Notes: generated by a model not told the origin, from the sequence alone. DNA of 40,465 bases from Clostridia bacterium (GCA_017545535.1 JAFWMS010000019.1:1-40465), one strand, 5' to 3'. Positions 1 to 7,951 are shown, numbered from the stretch's first letter. Numbers and translations are program-made.

Positions 1-212
1 CGCTGAACCCCAACGGCGGCAGCTGCTCCACGGCCACCAAGAAGGTGACCTACGGCCAGACCTACGGCACGCTGCCGGTGCCCACCCGAGACGGCTACGT
101 GTTCGCCGGCTGGTTCACCACCCAAACGACCGGCGGCAAGCAGGTGTTCTCTTCCACCTACTGCTACGCCACGGGCAACTACACCCTCTACGCCCGGTGG
201 TGGGTGAACTGA
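1..212 (+). CDS. C-terminal end of an InlB/Listeria-Bacteroides-repeat surface protein (partial)
   Basis: The open frame enters from outside the window (first full codon at 3) and stops with TGA at 210-212. The visible 69 residues form one InlB B-repeat-like unit: an N-P-N-G-G start, a Y-G-Q-T-Y-G-x-L-P-x-P-x-R-x-G-Y core, then F-x-G-W and a final Y-T-L-Y-A-R-W. Such beta-grasp repeats occur in large secreted or wall-attached proteins of Firmicutes. The protein ends directly after the repeat, with no LPXTG sorting signal or membrane anchor, so any attachment domain must lie upstream. Family assignment is firm. Overall size and function cannot be judged from this piece. Confidence 0.8.
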   Translation, partial: LNPNGGSCSTATKKVTYGQTYGTLPVPTRDGYVFAGWFTTQTTGGKQVFSSTYCYATGNYTLYARWWVN

Positions 213-237
213 CACAAACTATAACTCGTATCAACAG

Positions 238-273
238 CGGATGCCGAGATCGACCCTCGGCATCCGTTTTTTT
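238..273 (+). terminator. Rho-independent terminator after the InlB-repeat gene
   Basis: Perfect 11-bp stem (238-248 with 256-266), a 7-nt loop and a seven-T run at 267-273, 26 bases after the stop codon. Confidence 0.9.
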
Positions 274-334
274 CCGCAGCCGCCCGAAGAATCGTCCATT
301 CATTTGAAATAAAAGGAAAAAGAATGTGATCCGG

Positions 335-363
335 TTGCTTTTTCCCCCCGCGCATAGTATAAT
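335..363 (+). promoter_or_regulatory. Sigma-A-type promoter of the LCP gene
   Basis: TTGCTT (335-340), a 17-bp spacer and a perfect TATAAT (358-363). The 5' leader to the ATG at 401 is about 30 nt and contains an AGGAGGT ribosome binding site (386-392). Confidence 0.75.
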
Positions 364-400
364 GAGCGCTCACCAAACAAAACGCAGGAGGTAATTGGGC

Positions 401-2026
401 ATGGAACAAAAGCCGTCCCTGGAAGATATCCTTCGCTCCGAGGAGGTCACCCCCCGCAAGGGGCCCGTGAAGCGCAGCGAGGCCCCGGCGGAGGACCGGA
501 ATAAAAAGAAGGGAAAGCAGGGCCGCAAGCGGACCGTCCTTCGGATCGTGCTCGCCGTCCTCGCCCTGCTGCTCGTGGGCGCGGGCATCCTGGCCTACCG
601 GGTCCTGGTTCGGCCCGAGACCCTGTTCACCAGCTCCACCGCCACGGTCACCGAGGCGCCCCAGAAGGATCTGATGGAGCCCGCCTTCGATCTGGCCAGC
701 TTCCTGCCCACGGCGGCGCCGGAGGAGCAGGCCACGGCGGCGGCTCAGGCCGCGACTCCCGCCCCGGAGCGGAAGATGGACAACATCGTCAACGTCATGC
801 TCATGGGCATCGACGCCTTTGAAAACGGCGGGACCACCAGCGGCACCCAGCCCCACACGGACGTGATGATGGTGGTCGCCGTCAACTTCGACAAGGACAC
901 GGTGGACCTGATCACCCTGCCCCGGGACACCTTCACCACCGCCCCCGGCTACCACGGCTTCTATAAGCTCAACGGCGTCTTCAACGCCGGCGGCGGCATG
1001 GACGATCTGGCGGGGGGCTTCGCCCTCACCTGCAAGGCGGCGGAGATCTGGCTGGGGGGCATCACCATCCCCTATTACTACGCGGTGGACTTTCAGGCGG
1101 TGGTGGACATCGTGAACGCCATCGGCGGCATCGACTACCAGGTGGACCAGACCTTCCAGGCCAACGCCCCGGAAAACAACTCCATGAAAAAGGGGAAGAC
1201 GTACTATAAGAGCGACGAGCTGCAGCACCTGGACGGGGACGCGGTCCTGGGCTACCTGCGCATCCGGCACGGTGCGGACGGCCTGGACAGCTCCCGGACC
1301 GCCCGGCAGCGGCGGATGATGGTGGCCATCTTCACCAAGCTGAAGAACGAGGGGAAGCTGAGCCAGATCCCCTCCCTCATCAACGCGGCCGCCAGCGGCG
1401 TCTACACCAACACCACTCTGGAGCAGACCACGGCCCTGGTGAACTACGCCGTCAGCAAGATCGGCCCGGAGAACATCCGCACCCGGGCCATGTACGGCGA
1501 CATCTGGTTCCAGCACTACTTCAAGTACTGCTTCGTGGACCAGCAGAACCGGATCGACCTTATCCAGGAGGTCTACGGCATCGACGCGGAGCCCGTTGGC
1601 GTGAACACCCCCGCCTTCGAGAACTGGCTCTACGACATCGGCTTCATGGCCATGAAGTACGTGCGCCAGCCGGAGAAGGTCTTCAAGGTCATCGAGGAGC
1701 AGAAGGCCGCCGGAAAGCAGTTCACCGAGGAGCAGATCGCCGCCTACGCCGCCTGCTACCAGGCCTACACCGCCCTGGACGAGGGCTTCGCCCAGTGCTC
1801 CAAACGGGTCCAGCAGGCCTACGTGGACACGACCCTCACCGAGGCCCAGACGAAAGCCCTGGAGAAGGAGGTCAAGGCCCAGCTCAAGGCGCTGAACCAG
1901 GCGGTGCGGGACACCACCATGGCCCTGACCAAGGCCTGCGACGTCCACACCAGGCTGGAATGGCAGGTGGGCGAGCGCTGGTTCGTGGACGGGGACATAA
2001 ACGAAAAGTTCGTGGCCTTCGGTTGA
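401..2026 (+). CDS. LytR-CpsA-Psr (LCP) family cell-envelope protein
   Basis: 541 residues. LCP enzymes transfer undecaprenyl-linked wall teichoic acid or other glycopolymers onto peptidoglycan at the outer membrane face. A charged cytoplasmic tail (residues 1-44) is followed by one transmembrane helix (about 45-69), an Ala/Pro-rich stalk and the LCP domain (about 127-330). The domain shows the expected acidic and arginine residues: H-T-D-V (Asp154), L-P-R-D (Arg175), R-I-R-H (286-290) and S-S-R-T-A-R-Q-R-R (298-305). About 200 further residues, largely helical, follow the domain, which is longer than a minimal LCP protein. The ATG at 401 is chosen over the in-frame TTG at 395 because AGGAGGT ends 8 nt before it. 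The gene is single, with its own promoter and terminator. The specific polymer cannot be told from sequence. Confidence 0.9.
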   Translation: MEQKPSLEDILRSEEVTPRKGPVKRSEAPAEDRNKKKGKQGRKRTVLRIVLAVLALLLVGAGILAYRVLVRPETLFTSSTATVTEAPQKDLMEPAFDLASFLPTAAPEEQATAAAQAATPAPERKMDNIVNVMLMGIDAFENGGTTSGTQPHTDVMMVVAVNFDKDTVDLITLPRDTFTTAPGYHGFYKLNGVFNAGGGMDDLAGGFALTCKAAEIWLGGITIPYYYAVDFQAVVDIVNAIGGIDYQVDQTFQANAPENNSMKKGKTYYKSDELQHLDGDAVLGYLRIRHGADGLDSSRTARQRRMMVAIFTKLKNEGKLSQIPSLINAAASGVYTNTTLEQTTALVNYAVSKIGPENIRTRAMYGDIWFQHYFKYCFVDQQNRIDLIQEVYGIDAEPVGVNTPAFENWLYDIGFMAMKYVRQPEKVFKVIEEQKAAGKQFTEEQIAAYAACYQAYTALDEGFAQCSKRVQQAYVDTTLTEAQTKALEKEVKAQLKALNQAVRDTTMALTKACDVHTRLEWQVGERWFVDGDINEKFVAFG

Positions 2027-2090
2027 TATCAGGCCGTCATAAAGGCGCCAGATCATTTGCGGCGATCAATGATTTATAAAACCTGCAGCA

Positions 2091-2125
2091 GGGCGCTGTC
2101 TCTTCGTGAGACAGCCCCCTTTTTT
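2091..2125 (+). terminator. Rho-independent terminator of the LCP gene
   Basis: Eight-bp stem (2095-2102 with 2108-2115) extended by GGG/CCC (2091-2093 with 2116-2118), a TTCGT loop and a six-T run. Confidence 0.9.
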
Positions 2126-2160
2126 GTACAAAAAAACTCGTTAAAAATTGCAAAAATTAC

Positions 2161-2189
2161 TTTACAACTTTAAAGTGATAAAGTATACT
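2161..2189 (+). promoter_or_regulatory. Promoter of the amino-acid ABC transporter operon
   Basis: TTTACA (2161-2166), exactly 17 bp, then TATACT (2184-2189). It lies in an AT-rich stretch 32 bases before the first start codon. No riboswitch-like leader or T-box is visible in the short 5' UTR. Confidence 0.8.
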
Positions 2190-2220
2190 ACGGTCATTAC
2201 CACAAAGGAGATACCCAAAA

Positions 2221-3003
2221 ATGAAAAAAACCATGTCCATCCTCATCGCCGCTCTGCTCCTCCTCACGGTCGTGACGGGCTGCTCAAAGCCCAAGACGGC
2301 GGCAAAAACGGCAGATTCCGAAACCATCAAAGCGAACGGCAAGCTCGTCGTCGGCATCACGGACTTTGCGCCCATGGACTATATGGGCGACAACGGGGAA
2401 TGGATCGGCTTCGACGCCGACCTGGCCCGGGCCTTTGCCGAAAGTCTGGGGGTCAAGGCGGAGTTCACGGTCATCGACTGGGACAACAAAACCCTTGAGC
2501 TGGACGCGGGCAACATCGATTGCATCTGGAACGGCATGACCCTGACCGACGGCGTGAAGGCCGCCATGGAGACCAGCAAGCCCTACTGCGGCAACGCTCA
2601 GGTGGTGGTCGCCCCCAAGGACAAGGCCGGCAGCCTCGACTACGGAACGCTGACCTTCGCCGTGGAGGCGGGTTCGGCGGCGGAAGAACTGGCCAAGGAG
2701 AAGGGCTGGAAGATCGCCTCCATGCAATCCCAGGGCGACGCGCTGCTGGAGGTGGCCTCCGGCGCCAGCGACGCCTGCATCATCGATCAACTGATGGCCG
2801 GCGCCATGATCGGGGAAGGCACCAGCTACCCCGATCTGGTCCTGGTGGAAGGTCTCAACGCCGAGGAATACGGCGTGGGCTTCCGCAAGGGCAGCGATCT
2901 GGCCGCCCAGCTGGACGCCTTCCTGGACGGCAAGTTCAAGGATGGATCCCTGGCGGAGATCGCCGCCAAGTACGGCATCGACTCGAAGCTCATCGCCCGG
3001 TAA
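2221..3003 (+). CDS. Amino-acid ABC transporter substrate-binding lipoprotein
   Basis: 260 residues of the SBP_bac_3 (GlnH/ArtP-like) family, which captures a polar amino acid outside the membrane and delivers it to the permease. The N-terminus is a lipoprotein signal: two lysines, a hydrophobic run and the lipobox V-T-G-C with Cys21 as the lipidated residue. The mature protein shows the usual start of lobe 1 (K-L-V-V-G-I-T-D-F-A-P-M-D-Y) followed by W-I-G-F-D-A-D-L-A-R-A. The ATG is preceded by AAGGAGA. The permease begins 6 nt after the stop, so this is the first gene of a four-gene operon. Ligand specificity (glutamine, cystine, arginine or other) cannot be fixed from sequence alone. Confidence 0.92.
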   Translation: MKKTMSILIAALLLLTVVTGCSKPKTAAKTADSETIKANGKLVVGITDFAPMDYMGDNGEWIGFDADLARAFAESLGVKAEFTVIDWDNKTLELDAGNIDCIWNGMTLTDGVKAAMETSKPYCGNAQVVVAPKDKAGSLDYGTLTFAVEAGSAAEELAKEKGWKIASMQSQGDALLEVASGASDACIIDQLMAGAMIGEGTSYPDLVLVEGLNAEEYGVGFRKGSDLAAQLDAFLDGKFKDGSLAEIAAKYGIDSKLIAR

Positions 3004-3009
3004 CGCCCT

Positions 3010-3669
3010 ATGCTGCGGGAAGTCCTCCTCTCCCTTCTCGGCGGCTTCGATCAGTCGCTGCAGCTGTTTTGCTATACCCTGATGGGCGCCTTGCCCCTGG
3101 GGCTGCTGATCGCGTTCGGTTCGATGACCCGCTTACGACCCCTGCGGGAGGCCGTGCGGGGCCTCGTCTGGGTCGTTCGGGGCACGCCCCTCATGCTCCA
3201 GCTCATCGTCATCTACTACGGACCGGGCCTTCTTGCCAACGGCGCCCATCTCTGGGGCGGCGGCGGCACCGGGCGCATGGCGGCTGCGGCTACGGCCTTC
3301 ATCATCAACTACGCCTGCTACTTCTCCGAGATCTATCGGGGCGGCATCGAAAGCATCCCCCGGGGTCAGCGGGAGGCGGGCCAGGTCCTGGGCATGACCC
3401 GCAGCCAGATCTTCTTCCGGGTCCAGCTCCTGCAGGTCTATAAGCGCATCCTGCCCCCCATGGGCAATGAGATCATCACCCTGGTGAAGGACACGTGCCT
3501 GGCCCGGATCATCGCCATCTACGAGCTCACCTACGCGGGCCAGGCCTACATCAAGTCCCACGGCCTCATCTGGCCGCTGCTGCTCACGGGCGTGTTTTAC
3601 CTGCTGTTCTCCGGCATCCTCTCCTGGCTCCTCCGACGGGAGGAGCAGCGGCTCAGCTATTTCGAGTGA
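3010..3669 (+). CDS. Amino-acid ABC transporter permease
   Basis: 219 residues of the HisM/GlnP-type inner-membrane permease family, which forms the membrane channel and couples to the ATPase. Five hydrophobic segments can be recognised. The EAA loop that contacts the ATPase is at about residues 120-140 (R-G-Q-R-E-A-G-Q-V-L-G-M). The N-terminal R-G-T-P-L-M-L-Q-L motif (about 58-66) is characteristic of this polar amino-acid subfamily. Only one permease gene is present, so the transporter is probably a homodimer. The stop falls inside the ribosome binding region of the next gene, indicating translational coupling. Confidence 0.92.
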   Translation: MLREVLLSLLGGFDQSLQLFCYTLMGALPLGLLIAFGSMTRLRPLREAVRGLVWVVRGTPLMLQLIVIYYGPGLLANGAHLWGGGGTGRMAAAATAFIINYACYFSEIYRGGIESIPRGQREAGQVLGMTRSQIFFRVQLLQVYKRILPPMGNEIITLVKDTCLARIIAIYELTYAGQAYIKSHGLIWPLLLTGVFYLLFSGILSWLLRREEQRLSYFE

Positions 3670-3679
3670 GGTGGACCCT

Positions 3680-4414
3680 ATGCCCTATTTGGAGATAACC
3701 GGCTTAGGCAAGCGCTTCGGCAGCGCGGACGTGCTCCACGACGTGTCCCTGACCCTGAACCAGGGGCAGATCCTGTCCCTGATCGGCCCGTCCGGCGGAG
3801 GAAAAACCACTTTTTTGCGCTGTTTGACCTTCCTTGAAACGGCGGACCGTGGTATAATACGATTGAACGGAGAAACGCTCTTTGACGCCGCCCAAAAAAA
3901 GGCCAAGGGGAAGAGGCCCCGTCAGCAGGCCTTCGGGTTGGTTTTTCAAGCGTTCCATCTGTTCCCCCAATATACCGTGCTGGAAAACGTCGCCCTGGCC
4001 CCCGCCCTGGCGAAGAAGGGGACGAAAGAAGCCCTGCGGGCCAAGGCGCTTACTCTCATCGAGAAGGTGGGGCTGGCGGATAAGGCGGACAGCTATCCCA
4101 ACACCCTTTCCGGCGGGCAGCAGCAACGGGCCGCCATCGCCCGGGCCTTGGCCATGGAGCCGGACGTGCTCTGCTTCGACGAGCCCACCAGCGCCCTGGA
4201 TCCGCTGCTCACCAAGGAGGTGCTGAACGTGATCCGCCTGCTCCGGGAGGAGGGACGGACCATGATCGTGGTCACGCACGAAATGACCTTCGCTCGAGAA
4301 GCTTCCGATCAGGTGGCTTTTCTGTTCGGGGGGACCGTGGCGGAGCTGGGCACGCCGAAGGAGATATTCGAAACGCCAAGGACGGAGGCGCTCCAGCGGT
4401 TTTTGCAGCAATGA
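3680..4414 (+). CDS. Amino-acid ABC transporter ATP-binding protein
   Basis: 244 residues of the GlnQ-like ATPase family that powers the import system on the cytoplasmic side. The Walker A motif is G-P-S-G-G-G-K-T-T, with Gly where Ser or Cys is common. The signature is L-S-G-G-Q-Q-Q-R, followed by a Walker B ending C-F-D-E-P-T-S-A-L-D-P and the switch histidine in V-V-T-H-E-M. I start at the ATG at 3680 because AGGTGG sits 5 nt before it; an in-frame GTG at 3671 is part of that ribosome binding site. The gene overlaps the regulatory end of the permease and is followed 25 nt later by the TrpR-like gene. Confidence 0.93.
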   Translation: MPYLEITGLGKRFGSADVLHDVSLTLNQGQILSLIGPSGGGKTTFLRCLTFLETADRGIIRLNGETLFDAAQKKAKGKRPRQQAFGLVFQAFHLFPQYTVLENVALAPALAKKGTKEALRAKALTLIEKVGLADKADSYPNTLSGGQQQRAAIARALAMEPDVLCFDEPTSALDPLLTKEVLNVIRLLREEGRTMIVVTHEMTFAREASDQVAFLFGGTVAELGTPKEIFETPRTEALQRFLQQ

Positions 4415-4439
4415 TCTTATAAAAAACGAGGGAGGACCT

Positions 4440-4730
4440 ATGGACAAGCGGTCGAGCGAAGAACTGATCCCGGAGCTGTTTGAGACCATACTGCAGCTTC
4501 GAACCAAGGAGGACTGCGCCGCTTTTTTCGCGGATCTGTGCACGGAGAAGGAGGTGCAGAACATGGCGGAGCGTCTGGCTGCCGCCCGGCTCCTCATAGA
4601 GGGAAAAACCTATTTGCAGGTCATCGAATCCGTGGACATCTCTTCGGCCACCCTTTCCCGCGTCTCCCGCTGCGTCCGCCACGGCACCGGGTACACCCGG
4701 ATGCTGGGCCCCGCCGACAGCGAACGGTGA
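4440..4730 (+). CDS. TrpR-like regulator, YerC/YecD family
   Basis: 96 residues. The YerC/YecD family shares the TrpR helix-turn-helix fold and is found next to varied metabolic genes in Firmicutes. Its effector is mostly unknown. Visible features are the conserved F-F-x-D-L-C-T-x-x-E region (about 29-40), the M-A-E-R-L-x-A-A-R-L-L helix and the HTH segment G-K-T-Y-L-Q-V-I-E-S-V-D-I-S-S-A-T-L-S-R-V-S-R. A strong ribosome binding site (GGGAGGA) precedes the ATG. It is the last gene of the transporter operon, directly before a terminator. Control of the operon in response to amino-acid supply is a reasonable inference, not shown here. Confidence 0.85.
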   Translation: MDKRSSEELIPELFETILQLRTKEDCAAFFADLCTEKEVQNMAERLAAARLLIEGKTYLQVIESVDISSATLSRVSRCVRHGTGYTRMLGPADSER

Positions 4731-4736
4731 ACGGCT

Positions 4737-4778
4737 GCAAAAAAAGCCCCTTCCCGTCAGGGAAAGGGGTCTTTTTTA
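4737..4778. terminator. Bidirectional terminator between convergent operons
   Basis: Stem 4747-4755 with 4760-4769 (one bulged A), flanked by a seven-A run (4739-4745) and a T run (4772-4777). It serves the transporter operon on the plus strand and the DUF4097 gene on the minus strand. Confidence 0.9.
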
Positions 4779-4790
4779 TGGTTTCCGGGC

Positions 4791-5636
4791 CTACTTCCCG
4801 CTGATGGAGAGGCGGATGTCGCCCGTGGAGGTCTCGGCCTCGCAGCGGCCGCCGGCCGCGGCGGCGGGGACGGACACCTTGCCCGTGGAGGAATGGGCGG
4901 AGAAGACCTTGTCGGTGCGGATGGTGCCTTCGATGTCCCCGGTGGAGGCGGAAAGATAGAGGTTCGCCCCGTCCACGTCCGTGAGCCGGATGTCGCCGGT
5001 GCTGCTCTCGACCCTCAGGTCCCCGGAGCAGACCAGGTCGGTGAGGATCACCTCCCCCGTGTTCACGGAGAAGTCGGCGCTTTCGGGCTTCATGTCGCTG
5101 AGGCGCAGATCCCCCGTGTGGCTGCGGACCGTGATCCTGTCCGCCTGGACGCCGCTGAAGGACAGGTCCCCCGTGTCCAGCTCCACGTCCACCCGATCGA
5201 AGGACAGGGCCCTGTCGGCGGTGATGTCCCCGGTGTGGAGCTCCGCCTGCAGCAGCTCGTACCGGCCGGCGGGCAGGTACACGGTGATCTTGGGGCTCTT
5301 GAACCGGAAGGAAAACAGGCTCCAGCTCCGCCCGTTCCCGGCGGGCCGGATGACGAGGGTGCCGTCCGCCGCGTCCACGGCGTACTTCTCCCGGAGGGTC
5401 TCGAAACAGGTGACCTTGCAGTCCCCCTCCCCCGCCGCCACCAGCGCCACGTCGGCGGTGTCGCACTGGATGTCGATCTTCGTCACGGGGCCCAGGGAAT
5501 AGGTGTTGGTCACGTACTCCGTCCGATCCAGCTTGTCGAATTTGAAGTTCACCGCGCTCAGCCCCGCGAAGCACAGCCCCCCGCCGATAGCCACCACCAG
5601 CACGGCGATCAAAATAGCGATTGCAGTCTTTTTCAT
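4791..5636 (-). CDS. DUF4097 family beta-strand repeat protein
   Basis: 281 residues. It begins with a lysine pair and one hydrophobic helix (about 5-28) that acts as signal or membrane anchor, then an extracytoplasmic beta-helix domain. The domain is marked by at least seven T-G-D/E/K-hydrophobic turns spaced about 20 residues apart, the pattern of DUF4097 (related to the adhesin-like head of LiaG/LiaF-type envelope-stress proteins). The start is the ATG at 5636, one base after the stop of the DUF1700 gene; an in-frame TTG at 5660 lies inside that gene and is rejected. PadR-DUF1700-DUF4097 is a common Firmicute operon thought to sense or regulate envelope state. No catalytic function is known or visible. 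Confidence 0.88.
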   Translation of the reverse strand: MKKTAIAILIAVLVVAIGGGLCFAGLSAVNFKFDKLDRTEYVTNTYSLGPVTKIDIQCDTADVALVAAGEGDCKVTCFETLREKYAVDAADGTLVIRPAGNGRSWSLFSFRFKSPKITVYLPAGRYELLQAELHTGDITADRALSFDRVDVELDTGDLSFSGVQADRITVRSHTGDLRLSDMKPESADFSVNTGEVILTDLVCSGDLRVESSTGDIRLTDVDGANLYLSASTGDIEGTIRTDKVFSAHSSTGKVSVPAAAAGGRCEAETSTGDIRLSISGK

Positions 5637-5637
5637 C

Positions 5638-6243
5638 TTATTTACCCTTCTTTCCCACAAACAATGATTTTACGCTGACCCAAAGCCACCTGCACAGCTT
5701 CACCGTGCCCACGGTCAAAAGCTTCATGAGCAGGTACAGCAGGGCGCACAGGCCCAGGCAGACCAGGCCCCCGCCCAGGAGCACCAGCCCCTGGGGCAGG
5801 TGCAGCCGGCAGAGCTCCACCACGCCCGCCACCAGGGCCGCCAGGCCCGTGAGGATCACCGCCGCCACCACGGCCCACAGGGCGATCACCACCGCCCACA
5901 GGGCCACGAACAGGGCGAAGGCCACGGCCAGCGCCGCGATGAGCACCGGCAGCCACACCGGCGCCCCCAGGATCAGCAGGGCGATGACCCAGCCGGAGCT
6001 GCCCTTCTTTTTGCGCTCCTGGATGCGCGTTTCCACGATCTGGGTGAGGGGCGTGTCCTTCACCACGCTGGCCACGATCTCGTCCAAAGAGCCCAGGCGC
6101 GATACCGCCTCCTCCTCCGTGAGGCCGTCCTCCACGGAATCGGCGATCAGCTCGCTGTAATACTCCACCGTGCGCTCCACGGTCTGCTGGGGCAGGCCCG
6201 CCATCCGATGGCGCAGCTCCCCGATGAATGCATCCCTGCTCAT
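5638..6243 (-). CDS. DUF1700 family membrane protein
   Basis: 201 residues. The N-terminal 80 residues match the DUF1700 soluble region: a short helical domain with R-T-V-E-Y-Y-S-E-L-I-x-D and D-G-L-T-E-E-E-A-V-x-R-L-G, similar to that of HAAS-domain proteins. It is followed by several hydrophobic stretches (about 85-195) rich in Ala, Val and Leu, consistent with four or so membrane helices, and a basic tail. The start codon overlaps the stop of padR as ATGA, so translation is coupled. The function is unknown. In related operons the soluble domain is thought to interact with the partner regulator or with the DUF4097 protein, which is inference here. Confidence 0.88.
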   Translation of the reverse strand: MSRDAFIGELRHRMAGLPQQTVERTVEYYSELIADSVEDGLTEEEAVSRLGSLDEIVASVVKDTPLTQIVETRIQERKKKGSSGWVIALLILGAPVWLPVLIAALAVAFALFVALWAVVIALWAVVAAVILTGLAALVAGVVELCRLHLPQGLVLLGGGLVCLGLCALLYLLMKLLTVGTVKLCRWLWVSVKSLFVGKKGK

Positions 6244-6554
6244 TGCTTTCCCTCCTTGGTGATGAACCGGTAGATCTTTTCCATCTCGTCCCAGTCCCGC
6301 TTGAAATCCTCGATCCGGGCCTTGCCGGCGTCGGTGATGTGATAGTATTTTCGCAGCCGCCCGTTGTGCTCCACGGACCGGACCGTCAGCAGCCGCCCCT
6401 CCTCCAGCCGCCGGAGGATGGGATAGAGGGTGGATTCGGACACGTCCACATAGGGTTTGATGTCCTTGATGATCTGATACCCGTAGGAATCCTCGCTCTG
6501 GATGGCGGCCAGGACGCACACGTCCAGCAGCCCGCGCTTCATTTGAACATCCAT
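6240..6554 (-). CDS. PadR family transcriptional repressor
   Basis: 104 residues. The winged-helix PadR domain covers nearly the whole protein: G-L-L-D-V-C-V-L-A-A-I, S-Y-G-Y-Q-I-I-K-D-I, S-E-S-T-L-Y-P-I-L-R-R-L-E (recognition helix) and the wing R-K-Y-Y-H-I-T-D-A-G. PadR proteins bind palindromic operators as dimers and are released by small lipophilic ligands or stress. I chose the ATG at 6554 because family members start with a sequence like M-D-V-Q-M-K-R-G-L-L; the upstream ATG at 6563 lies only 1 nt from the GGGAGG site. It heads the padR-DUF1700-DUF4097 operon, and the operator palindrome in its own promoter predicts autoregulation. Confidence 0.92.
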   Translation of the reverse strand: MDVQMKRGLLDVCVLAAIQSEDSYGYQIIKDIKPYVDVSESTLYPILRRLEEGRLLTVRSVEHNGRLRKYYHITDAGKARIEDFKRDWDEMEKIYRFITKEGKQ

Positions 6555-6580
6555 ACGTCTCATGCCTCCCTTCGCGTGAT

Positions 6581-6609
6581 ACTATACTATGCATAGTATC
6601 ATGTGTCAA
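6581..6609 (-). promoter_or_regulatory. PadR-operon promoter with embedded palindromic operator
   Basis: On the minus strand TTGACA (6609-6604), a 17-bp spacer and TATAGT (6586-6581). A perfect 16-bp palindrome, ATACTATGCATAGTAT (6584-6599), fills the spacer and overlaps the -10 box. That is the position expected for an autorepressor operator. Confidence 0.85.
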
Positions 6610-6724
6610 GGGGTATTTTCCGTTTTTTTCCGGGAGCGCCGCCCTGTCGGCAGCCGAATATGAACGGATTATCGGAATCCAAAGGGGCCTTTCTCTGTTA
6701 CCATGGGGGCAGGAGGTAGAGGAC

Positions 6725-7381
6725 ATGAAGTATTTGAAGGTGTTTACGGACTTTTTGGAGGTGGCGGAAGGGCTCAGCGACGGGGCGTTGGCCAGGCTCT
6801 TTCGGGCCATGCTCCGATACGCCCTGGACGGGACGGAGCCCCAGATGAAGAGCAGCGAACGGGCCCTGTGGACCGTGGCCCGGCAGAACATTGACCGGGA
6901 AGTGGCGGCATACAAGACCAAAGTGGAAGCCGACCGGAGGAACGGCCGCAAAGGCGCAGCCATTCGATGGAGCAAGGTAGCCAAGGATGGGGACCCCTAT
7001 CCTGATCATAGCCAGGATAGCCAAGACAATGACAATGAAAAAGAAAAAAACAATGACAATGACAAGGACAATGACTCTCTCTCTTCCACAGAGCCGCGCC
7101 TGACGGCGGAGGAGAGAGAGAAAAAGCCCTCCCTGGAGGAGGTGATGTCCTTCTCTCAGGAAGCGGGATTGAACGTGGACGTTCAGTACTTCTATAACTA
7201 TTACGAGGCCAACGGCTGGTATATCGGGAAGCGGCCCATCCGGGATTGGAAGGCGGCCCTGAAAGCCTGGGCAAGAAAGACCCCCCTGCCCCGCCCTGCC
7301 CCGGCCGGGAAAAAGAGCTATCTGGACAACTTCCGGGAGGCCATGGAATTAGTAAGTTTGGAGGAGGCGAAGGAGAAATGA
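6725..7381 (+). CDS. Phage-type replication protein with DUF6291 N-terminus
   Basis: 218 residues. Residues 1-80 resemble DUF6291, common in phage replication modules (L-S-D-G-A-L-A-R-L-F-R-A-M-L-R-Y-A-L-D-G). A low-complexity linker rich in Asn, Asp, Lys and Glu (about 97-122) is encoded by an imperfect GACAAT-type DNA repeat at 7023-7075. The C-terminal part (about 140-195) has Y-E-A-N-G-W-Y-I-G-K-R-P-I-R-D-W-K-A-A-L-K-A-W, typical of DnaD-like or phage replisome organiser tails. An AGGAGGT site precedes the ATG. It is coupled to the next gene by an ATGA overlap. No other phage genes are nearby, so the pair is an orphan or a remnant. Confidence 0.7.
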   Translation: MKYLKVFTDFLEVAEGLSDGALARLFRAMLRYALDGTEPQMKSSERALWTVARQNIDREVAAYKTKVEADRRNGRKGAAIRWSKVAKDGDPYPDHSQDSQDNDNEKEKNNDNDKDNDSLSSTEPRLTAEEREKKPSLEEVMSFSQEAGLNVDVQYFYNYYEANGWYIGKRPIRDWKAALKAWARKTPLPRPAPAGKKSYLDNFREAMELVSLEEAKEK

Positions 7382-7929
7382 ATCTGAAGGAAACGATAGC
7401 GCTGCTGTATTTGGCAAAGAATCTGTATCCGCGGGACAAGGGTCTGGATGTGACGGCATCGGCGTTGACGAATATGGCGAAGGCCTGGACGGAGCTCCTC
7501 CAGGACATCCCCTTCGAGCTGGGGAAGGCGGCGGTGGCGGCCCACGCGGCCAGCAGCCCCTACGCGCCGGCGGTCAGCGAGATCCGGGCCTATGCGCGGA
7601 AGCTGACGGAGCCGCCCCGGCTCAGCGCGGACGAGGCCTGGGCCGTGGCCCTGGGCACCATTCGCCGGTATGGGTGCAGCCCCGTCAGGGACGTGGCCAC
7701 CGGCAAGTTCCCCCACGAGCGGGCCCGGGAGAACACGCCCCCGGAGGTGTGGCGGGTCATGGAGCTCATGGGGTATAGGAGCATGTGCATGAGCGAGAAT
7801 ATCGACGTGCTCCGGGCCCAGTTCATCCGCGCCTGGGAGCGGCAGGAGCAGGTCCGCCGGGAGCGGGAGCAGCTGCTGCCCTTCTTGCCGGAGGCGGTGA
7901 AGGAGAAGGTGTTGGGGATCGGGGAGTGA
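7378..7929 (+). CDS. Putative replicative helicase loader/inhibitor (phage G39P-like)
   Basis: 183 residues. The N-terminal 75 residues (K-E-T-I-A-L-L-Y-L-A-K-N-L-Y-P then a helical stretch ending S-P-Y-A-P-A-V-S-E-I-R-A) resemble the loader-and-inhibitor family that recruits the replicative DNA helicase in SPP1-like phages. The rest is helical, and residues after about 95 contain a W-A-V-A-L-G-T-I-R-R-Y-G segment also seen in Clostridial phage homologues. The ATG at 7378 overlaps the stop of the DUF6291 gene, and AAGGAG lies just before it. Together they look like a two-gene primosome-organising unit. The assignment rests on the N-terminal pattern and position and is moderate. Confidence 0.6.
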   Translation: MNLKETIALLYLAKNLYPRDKGLDVTASALTNMAKAWTELLQDIPFELGKAAVAAHAASSPYAPAVSEIRAYARKLTEPPRLSADEAWAVALGTIRRYGCSPVRDVATGKFPHERARENTPPEVWRVMELMGYRSMCMSENIDVLRAQFIRAWERQEQVRREREQLLPFLPEAVKEKVLGIGE

Positions 7930-7951
7930 CGCTGGGTGACGGGGGTTTTGT

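Noticed and set aside
188..2056. Very long minus-strand frame opposite the LCP gene
   Set aside because: Shadow caused by high GC at third positions; no ribosome binding site, valine/leucine/glycine-rich nonsense, while the plus strand has a clear LCP gene with promoter and terminator.
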